Part shown: positions 1-12,702 of the stretch, one piece after another
Layout of the letters: each line of letters begins with the position of its first letter
Position numbering within the stretch: position 1 is the first letter of the stretch
Assembly: GCA_951804985.1 (NCBI GenBank)
Contig: OX638131.1
Location: forward strand, 58,434,351-58,498,350
Reading direction: 5' to 3'
DNA length: 64,000 nucleotides
Source: Dryomyza anilis
Taxonomy: Eukaryota; Arthropoda; Insecta; Diptera; Dryomyzidae
Notes under the pieces: generated by a model
The model's database searches: none
What the model was told of the DNA's origin: nothing
What the model saw: the letters and a program-made list of their open reading frames with translations, nothing else
Translations under genes and position numbers: made by a program

Positions 1-2254
1 GCCACATGGTTGTCGCCCGATCAAAAAACTCGAAATCAAATTGATCACGTTGTGATTGACGGAAGGCACGCTTCGAGCATGATGGACGTACGCACTATCC
101 GAGGTGCCAATATGGACTCGGATCATTACCTTGTAGCAGCCAAGGTCCGCACACGCTTAAGCGCTGCGAAGAACGTACGGAACCAAACGCAGAGAAAGCT
201 AGACGTCGGAAAGCTGCAATCACAACAGACAACGCAAGCCTTTTCCACTCGACTCTCACACCTGCTTAGACAAAGCATTCCTCCTCTCGATGATATAAGC
301 GCGCAGTGGAATCATATCTCCTGCTCTATGCGTACGGCTGCCGAAGAGGTGCTTGGATTCCAACACCCCCTGAGGAATCAGTGGTATGACCAAGAGTGTC
401 GCGCGGCCACTGCAAAGAAAGACGCAGCGTACAAATCCACCCTGCAGTCAGTAGCTACGCGAGCTATACAAAGAGAAGAGGAGGGAAGAGAGACGTCTTT
501 TCAGGCGTAAAAAAGCGAGGCAGAAAGACGTGAGTGTGAGGAGATTGAGATGCATGGGGACAGGAATGAGGCTCGAAAATTTTTCGAGAAAAAAAGACGC
601 CTAGCCGGAGGTTCAAAATCCGGAGCCTCTTCTTGTAAAGATGAGAACGGAAATCTAGTGACAGATATCCAGAGCACACTGAAAATATGGAGGGATCACT
701 TCTCTAGACTGCTGACCGGTGATGATGACCGCAATTCCACCGATAGAGAAGTAAACCCGGCAACCCCAGTACTTGATGACGACGTTGAGATTCCGCCACC
801 CGACCATGACGAGGTCAGAACAGCCATTACTCGGCTGAAAAACAACAAAGCCGCAGGTGCTGATGGCCTGCCTGCTGAATTGTTTAAGACCGGAGGCGAA
901 GAGCTAATAGAGAGCATGCACGAGTTCGTAAGCAGAATATGGTCGGATGAAAGCATGCCAAGTGACTGGAACCTCAGTGTACTCTGCCCAATCCTTAAGA
1001 AAGGGGATCCCACTAGCTGCGCCAACTACCGTGGGATCAGCCTACTCAATATCGCATACAAGGTTCTATCGAGCGTATTATGTGAAAGACTGAAGCCCAT
1101 CGTCAGCAGACTGATTGGACATTATCAGTGCGGCTTCAGACCTGGAAAGTCCACCATAGACCAGATTTTCACATTGCGCCTAATCCAGAAAAAGACCATA
1201 GAAAAACAGATCGACACCTACCACCTATTAGTCGACTATAAAGCCGCCTTCGACACTCCGATAAGGGAACGATTATACGCCGCAATGTCTGAGTTCGGTA
1301 TACCTGCGAAACTTATAAGGCTTTGCGGATGACCCTGAGCAACACACGTTGCTCATTGAGAATAGGAAAAGACCTCTCCGAGCCATTTCATACCGAACGA
1401 GGTTTCAGACAGGGTGACTCCCTATCGTGCGACTTTTTTAACTTATTGATGGAGAAAATAGTTCGAGCTGCCGAACTCCGTCAAAGCGGCACTATCCTAG
1501 CCGACTACACTAGCCGACGATATTGATATCATTGACAGGAGCACACGAGCAGTCAGCGCAGCATTCTCCAGATTGGAGAAAGAGTCGCGTCGAATGAGAC
1601 TAGCGGTGAACGAGGACAAGACGAAGTTCCTTGTGTCAACAAGCAAAAAAGAGTGCAGCCTTTTGGACAAAAAGCTGATTTTGACACCCACAAGTTCGAC
1701 ATTGTGAAGGACTTCGTCTATCTGGGATCTAGCATAAACAGCAACAACGACGTCAGCCAGGAGATCAAACGGAGAATAACTCTTGCCAACAGGTGCTACT
1801 TTGGGCTCAGTAGGCAATTGAGAAGCAGAGCCCTCTCTCGCCGGACAAAAATAACGCTCTACAAGTCACTCATCATGCCCGTCCCACTTTATGGTGCAAA
1901 AACATGGACGCTGGCCTCCACCGATGAGAGAGTACTGGGAGCGTTCGAGAGAAAGATTCTCCTTAAAATCTTTGACCCTATCTGCTTTGCTAACGAGTAT
2001 CGAATCAGGATGAACCACGAGCTGTTTGAGTTATTCGACGACATTGACATAGTCAAGCGCATCAAGATCCAGCGGCTTCACTGGCTAGGTCATGTCGAAC
2101 GAATGGATGAAAACACTCCAGCCAAGAAGGTGTGCTTGAATCGAAACTCGAAGGTGGACAGCGTAGAAGAGGGCGTCCAAATCTGCGTTGGAAAGACCAA
2201 GTTGAGGACAACCTGGCAACACTTAATATTTCTAACTGGCGTCAGCGCGCGTAA
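1..2254 (+). pseudogene. Degraded non-LTR retrotransposon (LINE) ORF2: endonuclease and reverse transcriptase
   Basis: The left end is cut by the window. Positions 10-480 encode the end of an APE-like endonuclease with the motifs NQIDHVVIDGRH and DSDHYLVAAKV. Positions 550-1332 begin the reverse transcriptase: NYRGISLLNIAYKVLS, QCGFRPGKSTIDQIF and the motif A aspartate in VDYKAAFD. Motif C survives only as LADD near 1507-1518, where most relatives have YADD. The C-terminal part (1653-2254) has YGAKTWTL and WLGHVERMDE, and its last frame reads GRRRRGRP-like basic sequence before TAA at 2252-2254. A short GTAA repeat follows. The frame is broken at about 475-550, 1320, 1505, 1670 and 2160, so no active enzyme is encoded. 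The family is a jockey/RTE-like LINE; I cannot fix the clade. It lies antisense to AGO3. Confidence 0.85.
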
Positions 2255-2264
2255 GTAAGTAAGA

Positions 2265-2580
2265 TGTGAATGCCGCATTATACCAACATAAGGCGAATAT
2301 CATCAGAGTGGTTGGCAACTCTGCCCGAAAAGTTTCCAAAGCATGACAGGCACACGCATACACTCGCAACATAGATGAGCGAAAGAACAAACGTCAAAGG
2401 TGACATTTGCCTCGTGGTTCGATTGTACACTCACTTCACATTTACATCTGCAGCAGCACAACGTTCATTTTCTGATCGCCATAACAGCTCTTTAAATTAC
2501 TTAAAACTTAAAGTTAATAAATATTATAACGTTTGAACTTAAACCTAAAACAACCACGCGTGTTTTATTTATATTATACA
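2265..2580 (+). repeat. LTR of an unidentified LTR retrotransposon (single copy, 316 bp)
   Basis: The block starts TGTGAATG directly after the LINE tail and ends ATACA, giving TG...CA termini. It holds a poly-A signal AATAAATATT near 2517 and a GT-rich stretch ahead of the end. It is followed by a possible primer-binding or leader region (TTTGTCTAGAAGCGAC). No partner LTR was seen in the window. The boundaries are read by eye, and the superfamily (BEL or gypsy) is not settled. Confidence 0.5.
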
Positions 2581-2735
2581 TTTGTCTAGAAGCGACAAAT
2601 TGGACGGTAGCAGACCGTTGCAGCAGCAGCGCAAACGCAGCGTAAATGCAGCGAAGCAACCACCAAAGAAAGAGACTCTAGCTAGCTGCATCAACAAGAG
2701 AAGTCGCCCGTGTCCCAAGTGGACACCACATGTAC
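2581..2735 (+). pseudogene. Leader and gag-start stump of the LTR element
   Basis: Sequence just inside the LTR is clearly richer in G+C than its neighbours and reads as a basic, glutamine-rich peptide (SRPLQQQRKRSVNAAKQPPK). That is plausible for the start of a retrotransposon Gag. It is cut off abruptly at about 2736 by the end of element A. No capsid or zinc-knuckle motif is left, so the assignment rests on position and composition. Confidence 0.3.
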
Positions 2736-2738
2736 ACG

Positions 2739-3005
2739 CTGCAAAAAAAAGACCGCTCCCAAACATAAAAAACAGGCATTAGCATGTATGTTTGGAATTT
2801 ATTTTAAACAGAACAGATTGTATAGAACAGATTGTACAGAACAGATTGAACAGATTGTATAGAAACTTGAACAGTGTTGTAATGAGGTCTGATTTACATT
2901 ATGATATAACGGAAACATTTTGATGTTGCGCCTTAAAATGATGTATGTTCTAATAAAAACATAATAATTACTACATCCAAACAAAATAAATAACTGAATT
3001 GAAAC
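2739..3005 (+). repeat. Element A terminus, first of two direct copies
   Basis: Starts ACACGCTGCAAAAAAAAG, followed by a CTCCCAAACATA block. The same ~265 bp is repeated, diverged, at 3006-3275 (both copies share AACAGTGTTGTAATGAG and AACATAATAATTACTACATC). Related ends occur at 28996, 32335-32380 (inverted) and 50207-50267 (inverted), so this is the end of a dispersed element. Confidence 0.6.
2812..2862 (+). repeat. Short minisatellite, AGAACAGATTGTA-type, about four copies
   Basis: Four near-identical 10-15 base units (CAGAACAGATTGTATAG and variants) stand head to tail inside the first element A end. The second copy of that end lacks the expansion, so it arose locally. Confidence 0.6.
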
Positions 3006-4397
3006 ATACACGCTGCAAAAAAAAAAGGGCTCTCCAAAACATAATTTTGCAGGCATTAACATGTATGTTTGGAATTTTATGAAAACATAATATATAATTG
3101 ACTGATAAATCATTTGTAAACAGGGTTGTATTTAGGCTTGAACAGTGTTGTAATGAGCTCTGACTTACATTATAATATCACAGAAACATTTTAATGTTGC
3201 CCCTTAAAATGGTGTTCTAATGGAAACATAATAATTACTACATCCAAACAAAATAAATATTTGAACCGAAACATAAATATGTTTAAAACCTGATTTTGAA
3301 ATATGTTTCCAGTGAAACATATCAGTTCTTTCAGTACAAAAAGTAGTATGTTTGCATAGAAACATATTTAAATATTTTTGGAAAAAAATCCTGAAAATAA
3401 AATAAAATGTTGTTATTTTTTTATTAAAAATCTTTAAACATGCACAGTGGAAATTATAATAATAGAATTCATATACAAATTTTTAAATGCATAAATAAAT
3501 AATTCGTTTAAAACTGCAAGTACAAGTGACAGCATCAATGAATGCACAATTGCACCAGCAGACGCTAAACCAGGCAATCCAGGCTCGCTTTATATTTGGT
3601 AGAGTTACAGTTGATCTCAGTACAGCACATAGCGTAGGCAAGGAATTCACGGAGGCTTATGTAAAAAAACATGCCAAATTCTGTTTGAAAATCGAAACAC
3701 TGATTTTTATTTGTGGTTTTTTCACATTAGTTTCAGAAATTGTATACTGCACTATATTATACTCTGTTACTATTAGTATTTTTTAACACAATTTATATAT
3801 TTATTTAATTTACAAATAACAAAATTATTACCGACGCGAACACGTTTTTTCAACGAACAACAAAAGACACGTACGCAGAAAATTATATACAAGAATTCAT
3901 ATTTTGTTTCTTTTCGAACATCAGTATGTTTAAAATGACCCTATACATACTTCAAACGACGACAAAAGAGACGTAGGTAGAAAATTGTTCTCAACGAGTG
4001 CCAACTTCGTATACAAGAAGAATGTTGGAAGAATACATTTATTTAAATCCTATTTCTTTTTTGTTTGTTTTTAAACATCAATATCTTCAACCGTTGTATT
4101 TAGATTTGATTAGCATTTTCTGTGTTTCGAAACATAGTTTTAACCAAGTAAATTGCCAAGAAACAGTTTATTCAAATGCAATTAAAATTGTATGTTGATA
4201 TTGTAACATATTTATGGTAAATTTAACAGATTCTGCTGGACAATATAATAATATTTACACGTGAACAAAAATATATCCAATTTCGATTATAATTTAATTA
4301 CACTTCATTTCAATACATGAGTGGTAATTTCGTATTACTTTTTAATTACATTCAAACATATTCAAACAAATCTTTTCTATCCGTGTACAAATGTTCT
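3006..4397 (+). mobile_element. Element A, longest direct copy; its right part is carried into the tandem array
   Basis: Runs from the ACACGCTGC end to an end reading TTTTCTATCCGTGTA. A diverged direct copy lies at 28996-30213 and an inverted one at 30214-32470, where ~100 bp inverted repeats (ACACGGATAG ends) close the element. It has many ATGTTTC/GAAACAT inverted motifs in its left third and a GC-richer, coding-like stretch at 3520-3665. I see no transposase motif. The tandem array begins inside this copy, in the T-run at about 3411-3421. A non-autonomous DNA transposon is the best guess. Confidence 0.55.
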
Positions 4398-4694
4398 TCA
4401 ATATATCAATTAAATAATTTTATAAAACATTTAGTTTACTTATTTAATTTCCTGATTTATCAAATTTTATCAATTATGTAATTCATTTCAAAATTTTATT
4501 TCACAGTTTTATTAAAAGGTTATTTTATTCCATAATTTCTTTCAAAATGTTCAATTTTTTTTTTAATGACAATTTTCATAATTCCATGATTTTTTGCTTA
4601 TTAAAATTCTCAAATATTTCTTTTGTTTTATATCAAACATTCACAGAATTTTATTTTATTTTACCGAACACATTTTTTCCACTATTTTTCACAA

Positions 4695-5380
4695 TAGATC
4701 ACATGGGAAATTTTAAAGTAGGTGTAATTATGATTGTTAGGATTATCAAAATTATAGTCGGTCTAAGCCGACTATAAATACCCTACACATATGTGTGGTT
4801 ACCACTCAAAGTGATATATAGGTCACCAGGGTATACGAATCCTGAAAATAACTACAAACATTCAATCGCTGAAGAATTTCCATTCATTTGATACCCATAT
4901 TTACAAATGGGTAGGTTTACCGAATTTCGATTTTTTTTTGTGAACCACAAGTCTTTTCGCCGGAAAACATTATTATCATGTATTTGAGCATGATATCAAT
5001 ATATATTTGACCAAAAAAAGTTTACCTAAGCACGTATACATAAAAATTGATCTTTATATGTACATTTTATATGAGGTATTTGAACATAAGTGGTCGGATC
5101 ATAGGTCACAATGGACCGATCTCGCCAATTTTTTCGCACATACAGCGTAGGTATATTAGTAATCTAAGTTATAAGTTTCATTTATCTAGCTCTTCAATTT
5201 TAAAAGTAGTAGGGATTTCAACAGACAGACGGACAAACAGACGGACATCGCTAAATCGACTCAGGAGGTCATGCTGATCAAGAATATATATACTTTTCCA
5301 TACCGGAGATGCTTCCTTCTGGGTGTTACAAACGGCGTACCAAACTGAATATACCCTTTCACTCTTAGTGTAGGGTATAA
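4695..5380 (+). mobile_element. mini-me/DINE-1-like element, unit 1
   Basis: Begins TAGATCACATGGGAAATTTT. It contains a perfect hairpin TATAGTCGG-TCTAAG-CCGACTATA at about 4754-4777, an ATACCCTACAC motif repeated inverted at the far end, an RGAC microsatellite (CAGACAGACGGACA) near 5224-5248, a conserved core (CTCAGGAGGTCATGCTGATC) and a TA microsatellite (ATATATATAC). It ends TGTAGGGTATA. RGAC and TA tracts flanking a ~33 bp core are the hallmark of dipteran mini-me elements, now grouped with DINE-1/Helentron-derived repeats. It is non-coding. The left limit is fixed by comparison with the dispersed copies at 26981, 30264 and 33135. Confidence 0.7.
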
Positions 5381-5843
5381 AAATATTTTCCATGATCCAA
5401 AATAGTTATTTCTTCCAATATTAATCTCCATCCAATACTTCTCGTCCCTTGGGAGTTGATGTATGGTCCGAAAACCGGCTGCGCCAAAATGTTGAAGTCC
5501 TTATTTGACTTTAACATTCTTGATCCTTTTATACTTACATGTTTTTATTATTTAAAACTACCGAGTCTTTTTTACTTTAAGACACTTTATTTCGTTTCGA
5601 AAGTTGGTACACTTATACTTAACACTAGGTCTTAGAACTAGTCACTTCAGCTTATCGGAAACAATTCATTTTAGTCTATACGTAACTTTTACATAACACC
5701 TCGCATTCTAATAATTTCACAATAAATCATGCTAAAATAGTCAGCATTACTAAGTGACTCATAGGCTAAAATAACTAAATCAGCATTTATTTGTATGATC
5801 AGAGTGACCTATTTATTTATTGTGGGCGTACTATTCTGGATAT
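5381..5843. other. Unclassified block between mini-me and hAT in each unit
   Basis: About 460 bp without a credible reading frame, repeated in every unit and again at 25917-26373. The part around 5470-5500 (GGCTGCGCCAAAATGTTG) resembles sequence at the edge of LTR elements, with TGTTGAAG as a possible LTR start. I cannot define a second end, so no element is called. The last 8 bases (CTGGATAT) are the target-site copy of the adjoining hAT. Confidence 0.4.
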
Positions 5844-7988
5844 TAGGGATGTCGATCCCGGAACGTTTTCGCAAACACGGGATTTCGAGATTTCAAAATT
5901 ACAATCCCGGGATTAATCCCGGGATTTCCACAAATTAAATCAGTATTCTTTAAAGCATTTAAAATACTAACTTTAAGATTTTCAAACACAGCTGTGGAAA
6001 AAAAAGTGTTAACCTTTATCCAATCTTAGGGTGAAATTTTTCGATTGAGTAGATATTTTACGTTATGTTCCATTATTACGCTGTCCAACAAAATAGGATT
6101 ATTATTATATTTGAATACATTTGTGGCAAACGATAATTTTACGATATCGAAACGAGATCATTTATAGGCTTTAATTGTCGTTTTCGATAATCTATAATGA
6201 TACGAGAACGATAGGGTTTTCGATAAAAACGAACCTGTCTAAAACGATATCGTTGTTTTTGTCGTCAAAGATATCGAGATGATATCATAAATGAATTTAT
6301 TTTCGATAAACAAATTTTATTTGTTCAGAAATTTTTATTTTTTTGACAAAAATTATGAACTATTTTATAGAATTTAAAAATTATCGTCAAATGGTTTGTA
6401 GGGAAATTATAATTTTTTTTTATAACTTTTCCCTTTTGTTATAAATATTTATTATATTTAAACAATACCAATATTTGATTAAACGCGAAAAATCGTTTCC
6501 AAAAGTTATTCAAAACATAACCAAACATTTTTATTCTGATTATAAAACTTTCGAAATACCCACTTTCTGTATTACTAAAAGAACAACGAAACGAATATTT
6601 TCAAACTTTAAAATTAATATAAAATTACGTCACTTTCGTCTAATATTCTTTCGTTTTCAAATACAGAAAGTGGCACTGCACTTAATTAAACTTTTAATGA
6701 TAATTTTTTACCATTTTTAATGTTCAACTTTAACTTTTTTAAAATAAGTTACAGTTCTTAATTATATAAAATAATTGATTTATCGAAAATATTGTTGATT
6801 TTGTTGTGTTCGCGACATTTCATTAATTTGGAAACAAATCATTTGACTTTGGATTGTAATTGAATAACAATTAAAAAAAATCGTTATATGAGTCACTTGA
6901 CTTTGAAACTTATAAATTTGTTTAAAATTACGTCCCTTTCGTCTAATAGTTAATAAATAAAAAAAGTAAAATATTTTAAGTGAATTAAGTAATTGAAGAG
7001 TGGGTGCAATAAGAAAAAGTAAGTTTTGAGATATTTGAGTTTAAATTATAGGAATGTTTGTATTTCATAATTTAATGAACCGATATTATTAGTTCGGCGT
7101 ACCAAACTGAATATACCTTTCACTCTTAGTGTAGGGTATAAAAATTTTCAATATCAGAAAATTTAAATTTAACAAGTAAAAAAATGTTGCTTTTATTTAA
7201 TTTAGTATTTATAACTTTAGTATTTATAACCAAGAGTCGTAACTGGGGTTAAAAGGGGATACATGACACTACATAACAATGCATAGAAATTCTTTTTTCT
7301 AATACGTCTTTTATTCATACAATATTTCACTTTTGAAAAAAAATTAATTTATTTTTTTTATATTTCGCAAATAAAATTTTTCACGCATAAAAGCTAATTT
7401 GTATATTGTAGCGCAAGGTGTTATGGGACTAATATAGAAAAGTTATTTTCAGTATTTTCTTTTGTTGAATTTTTAAAAATACAGGAAGACCAAAATAATA
7501 ATTTATAAAAATGGGCTATTATTTTGAAAACTTTACCATTTTCAGAATCAGTGCCATAAATGTATCCAATATTTGTTGAAATTTTTACTACACCAAAATT
7601 ATTGTAGGGCAGTTTAGTTAAAAAATAATTATAAGACGGAATTAGATTCATCTAACGAAGCTGGAAGCATTCACGTTATGTTGTTTTTAATAATGCATAC
7701 AAAATTTACATTTAGTTTATTTTATATTTAGAAAAGCAATAATATAGATAAGTGAATCAAAATAAATGACAATAAGAATATTTTAAAAATATGTTAGTGC
7801 CTTAGTTTAATATTACTCATTGACACAGTGAATAAATGCATGATTGTTTATTTTATTTTCATAAATAGCAGCACTTTTAATACTATTTATAACATATTTC
7901 TAATCCCGAAAATCCCGGGATTTCTGTTTTGAATCCCGGGATTATTTCGGGACTGATTTTAGGCTCAATCCCGGGATCGACATACCTA
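5844..7988 (+). mobile_element. Non-autonomous hAT element, unit 1 (2145 bp)
   Basis: Terminal inverted repeats TAGGGATGTCGATCCCGG (left) and TAGGTATGTCGATCCCGG (right, read outward) differ at one base. The flanks CTGGATAT and CTGGCTAT form an 8 bp target duplication with one difference. TIRs starting TAGGG plus an 8 bp duplication define the hAT superfamily. Both ends carry clustered CCCGGGATT motifs, likely subterminal transposase sites. No transposase frame remains. A ~50 bp fragment of the mini-me 3' end sits inside at about 7096-7141. Confidence 0.85.
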
Positions 7989-9441
7989 CTGGCTATGTTA
8001 AGTGTTGTGCCAATACAATTAAATGCTGTCTGTGTTTAACATGCATAATTCTTAACCCTAAAAATATGCCATCCAGAAAAATATACTAGTTAAAATTATA
8101 TTGTGAATCGTAAACCTAGAGCATTTCAATGCATTTTATTAAATTTTTCAACATTTTTTTTTATTTTTTATTAAAAATCTTTAAACATGCACAGTGGAAA
8201 TTATAATAATAGAATTCATATACAAATTTTTAAATGCATAAATAAATAATTCGTTTAAAACTGCAAGTACAAGTGACAGCATCAATGAATGCACAATTGC
8301 ACCAGCAGACGCTAAACCAGGCAATCCAGGCTCGCTTTATATTTGGTAGAGTTACAGTTGATCTCAGTACAGCACATAGCGTAGGCAAGGAATTCACGGA
8401 GGCTTATGTAAAAAAACATGCCAAATTCTGTTTGAAAATCGAAACACTGATTTTTATTTGTGGTTTTTTCACATTAGTTTCAGAAATTGTATACTGCACT
8501 ATATTATACTCTGTTACTATTAGTATTTTTTAACACAATTTATATATTTATATAATTTACAAATAACAAAATTATTACCGACGCGAACACGTTTTTTCAA
8601 CGAACAACAAAAGACACGTACGCAGAAAATTATATACAAGAATTCATATTTTGTTTCTTTTCGAACATCAGTATGTTTAAAATGACCCTATACATACTTC
8701 AAACGACGACAAAAGAGACGTAGGTAGAAAATTGTTCTCAACGAGTGCCAACTTCGTATACAAGAAGAATGTTGGAAGAATACATTTATTTAAATCCTAT
8801 TTCTTTTTTGTTTGTTTTTAAACATCAATATCTTCAACCGTTGTATTTAGATTTGATTAGCATTTTCTGTGTTTCGAAACATAGTTTTAACCAAGTAAAT
8901 TGCCAAGAAACAGTTTATTCAAATGCAATTAAAATTGTATGTTGATATTGTAACATATTTATGGTAAATTTAACAGATTCTGCTGGACAATATAATAATA
9001 TTTACACGTGAACAAAAATATATCCAATTTCGATTATAATTTAATTACACTTCATTTCAATACATGAGTGGTAATTTCGTATTACTTTTTAATTACATTC
9101 AAACATATTCAAACAAATCTTTTCTATCCGTGTACAAATGTTCTTCAATATATCAATAAAATAATTTTATAAAACATTTAGTTTACTTATTTAATTTCCT
9201 GATTTATCAAATTTTATCAATTATGTAATTCATTTCAAAATTTTATTTCACAGTTTTATTAAAAGGTTATTTTATTCCATAATTTCTTTCAAAATGTTCA
9301 ATTTTTTTTTTAATGACAATTTTCATAATTCCATGATTTTTTGCTTATTAAAATTCTCAAATATTTCTTTTGTTTTATATCAAACATTCACAGAATTTTA
9401 TTTTATTTTACCGAACACATTTTTTCCACTATTTTTCACAA

Positions 9442-10094
9442 TAGATCACATGGGAAATTTTAAAGTAGGTGTAATTATGATTGTTAGGATTATCAAAATT
9501 ATAGTCGGTCTAAGCCGACTATAAATACCCTACACATATGTGTGGTTACCACTCAAAGTGATATATAGGTCACCAGGGTATACGAATCCTGAAAATAACT
9601 ACAAACATTCAATCGCTGAAGAATTTCCATTCATTTGATACCCATATTTACAAATGGGTAGGTTTACCGAATTTCGATTTTTTTTTTGTGAACCACAAGT
9701 CTTTTCGCCGGAAAACATTATTATCATGTATTTGAGCATGATATCAATATATATTTGACCAAAAAAAGTTTACCTAAGCACGTATACATAAAAATTGATC
9801 TTTATATGTACATTTTATATGAGGTATTTGAACATAAGTGGTCGGATCATAGGTCACAATGGACCGATCTCGCCAATTTCATTTATAAGTTTCATTTATC
9901 TAGCTCTTCAATTTTAAAAGTAGTAGGGATTTCAACAGACAGACGGACAAACAGACGGACATCGCTAAATCGACTCAGGAGGTCATGCTGATCAAGAATA
10001 TATATACTTTTCCATACCGGAGATGCTTCCTTCTGGGTGTTACAAACGGCGTACCAAACTGAATATACCCTTTCACTCTTAGTGTAGGGTATAA
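9442..10094 (+). mobile_element. mini-me/DINE-1-like element, unit 2 (33 bp deletion)
   Basis: Same architecture as the unit 1 copy; the segment between CGCCAATTT and the TTTCATTTATC box is shortened by 33 bp. Confidence 0.7.
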
Positions 10095-10557
10095 AAATAT
10101 TTTCCATGATCCAAAATAGTTATTTCTTCCAATATTAATCTCCATCCAATACTTCTCGTCCCTTGGGAGTTGATGTATGGTCCGAAAACCGGCTGCGCCA
10201 AAATGTTGAAGTCCTTATTTGACTTTAACATTCTTGATCCTTTTATACTTACATGTTTTTATTATTTAAAACTACCGAGTCTTTTTTACTTTAAGACACT
10301 TTATTTCGTTTCGAAAGTTGGTACACTTATACTTAACACTAGGTCTTAGAACTAGTCACTTCAGCTTATCGGAAACAATTCATTTTAGTCTATACGTAAC
10401 TTTTACATAACACCTCGCATTCTAATAATTTCACAATAAATCATGCTAAAATAGTCAGCATTACTAAGTGACTCATAGGCTAAAATAACTAAATCAGCAT
10501 TTATTTGTATGATCAGAGTGACCTATTTATTTATTGTGGGCGTACTATTCTGGATAT

Positions 10558-12702
10558 TAGGGATGTCGATCCCGGAACGTTTTCGCAAACACGGGATTTC
10601 GAGATTTCAAAATTACAATCCCGGGATTAATCCCGGGATTTCCACAAATTAAATCAGTATTCTTTAAAGCATTTAAAATACTAACTTTAAGATTTTCAAA
10701 CACAGCTGTGGAAAAAAAAGTGTTAACCTTTATCCAATCTTAGGGTGAAATTTTTCGATTGAGTAGATATTTTACGTTATGTTCCATTATTACGCTGTCC
10801 AACAAAATAGGATTATTATTATATTTGAATACATTTGTGGCAAACGATAATTTTACGATATCGAAACGAGATCATTTATAGGCTTTAATTGTCGTTTTCG
10901 ATAATCTATAATGATACGAGAACGATAGGGTTTTCGATAAAAACGAACCTGTCTAAAACGATATCGTTGTTTTTGTCGTCAAAGATATCGAGATGATATC
11001 ATAAATGAATTTATTTTCGATAAACAAATTTTATTTGTTCAGAAATTTTTATTTTTTTGACAAAAATTATGAACTATTTTATAGAATTTAAAAATTATCG
11101 TCAAATGGTTTGTAGGGAAATTATAATTTTTTTTTATAACTTTTCCCTTTTGTTATAAATATTTATTATATTTAAACAATACCAATATTTGATTAAACGC
11201 GAAAAATCGTTTCCAAAAGTTATTCAAAACATAACCAAACATTTTTATTCTGATTATAAAACTTTCGAAATACCCACTTTCTGTATTACTAAAAGAACAA
11301 CGAAACGAATATTTTCAAACTTTAAAATTAATATAAAATTACGTCACTTTCGTCTAATATTCTTTCGTTTTCAAATACAGAAAGTGGCACTGCACTTAAT
11401 TAAACTTTTAATGATAATTTTTTACCATTTTTAATGTTCAACTTTAACTTTTTTAAAATAAGTTACAGTTCTTAATTATATAAAATAATTGATTTATCGA
11501 AAATATTGTTGATTTTGTTGTGTTCGCGACATTTCATTAATTTGGAAACAAATCATTTGACTTTGGATTGTAATTGAATAACAATTAAAAAAAATCGTTA
11601 TATGAGTCACTTGACTTTGAAACTTATAAATTTGTTTAAAATTACGTCCCTTTCGTCTAATAGTTAATAAATAAAAAAAGTAAAATATTTTAAGTGAATT
11701 AAGTAATTGAAGAGTGGGTGCAATAAGAAAAAGTAAGTTTTGAGATATTTGAGTTTAAATTATAGGAATGTTTGTATTTCATAATTTAATGAACCGATAT
11801 TATTAGTTCGGCGTACCAAACTGAATATACCTTTCACTCTTAGTGTAGGGTATAAAAATTTTCAATATCAGAAAATTTAAATTTAACAAGTAAAAAAATG
11901 TTGCTTTTATTTAATTTAGTATTTATAACTTTAGTATTTATAACCAAGAGTCGTAACTGGGGTTAAAAGGGGATACATGACACTACATAACAATGCATAG
12001 AAATTCTTTTTTCTAATACGTCTTTTATTCATACAATATTTCACTTTTGAAAAAAAATTAATTTATTTTTTTTATATTTCGCAAATAAAATTTTTCACGC
12101 ATAAAAGCTAATTTGTATATTGTAGCGCAAGGTGTTATGGGACTAATATAGAAAAGTTATTTTCAGTATTTTCTTTTGTTGAATTTTTAAAAATACAGGA
12201 AGACCAAAATAATAATTTATAAAAATGGGCTATTATTTTGAAAACTTTACCATTTTCAGAATCAGTGCCATAAATGTATCCAATATTTGTTGAAATTTTT
12301 ACTACACCAAAATTATTGTAGGGCAGTTTAGTTAAAAAATAATTATAAGACGGAATTAGATTCATCTAACGAAGCTGGAAGCATTCACGTTATGTTGTTT
12401 TTAATAATGCATACAAAATTTACATTTAGTTTATTTTATATTTAGAAAAGCAATAATATAGATAAGTGAATCAAAATAAATGACAATAAGAATATTTTAA
12501 AAATATGTTAGTGCCTTAGTTTAATATTACTCATTGACACAGTGAATAAATGCATGATTGTTTATTTTATTTTCATAAATAGCAGCACTTTTAATACTAT
12601 TTATAACATATTTCTAATCCCGAAAATCCCGGGATTTCTGTTTTGAATCCCGGGATTATTTCGGGACTGATTTTAGGCTCAATCCCGGGATCGACATACC
12701 TA
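10558..12702 (+). mobile_element. Non-autonomous hAT element, unit 2
   Basis: Same ends, CTGGATAT/CTGGCTAT flanks and length (2145 bp) as the unit 1 copy. It is present by array duplication, not by a separate insertion. Confidence 0.85.

Larger units (their letters stand above)
3421..8167 (+). repeat. Array unit 1 (4747 bp)
   Basis: Reference copy. It keeps a 33 bp segment at about 5131-5163 (TTTTCGCACATACAGCG...) that is missing from units 2 and 3. It reads TATTTAATTT near 3800, where units 2-5 read TATATAATTT. Confidence 0.9.
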
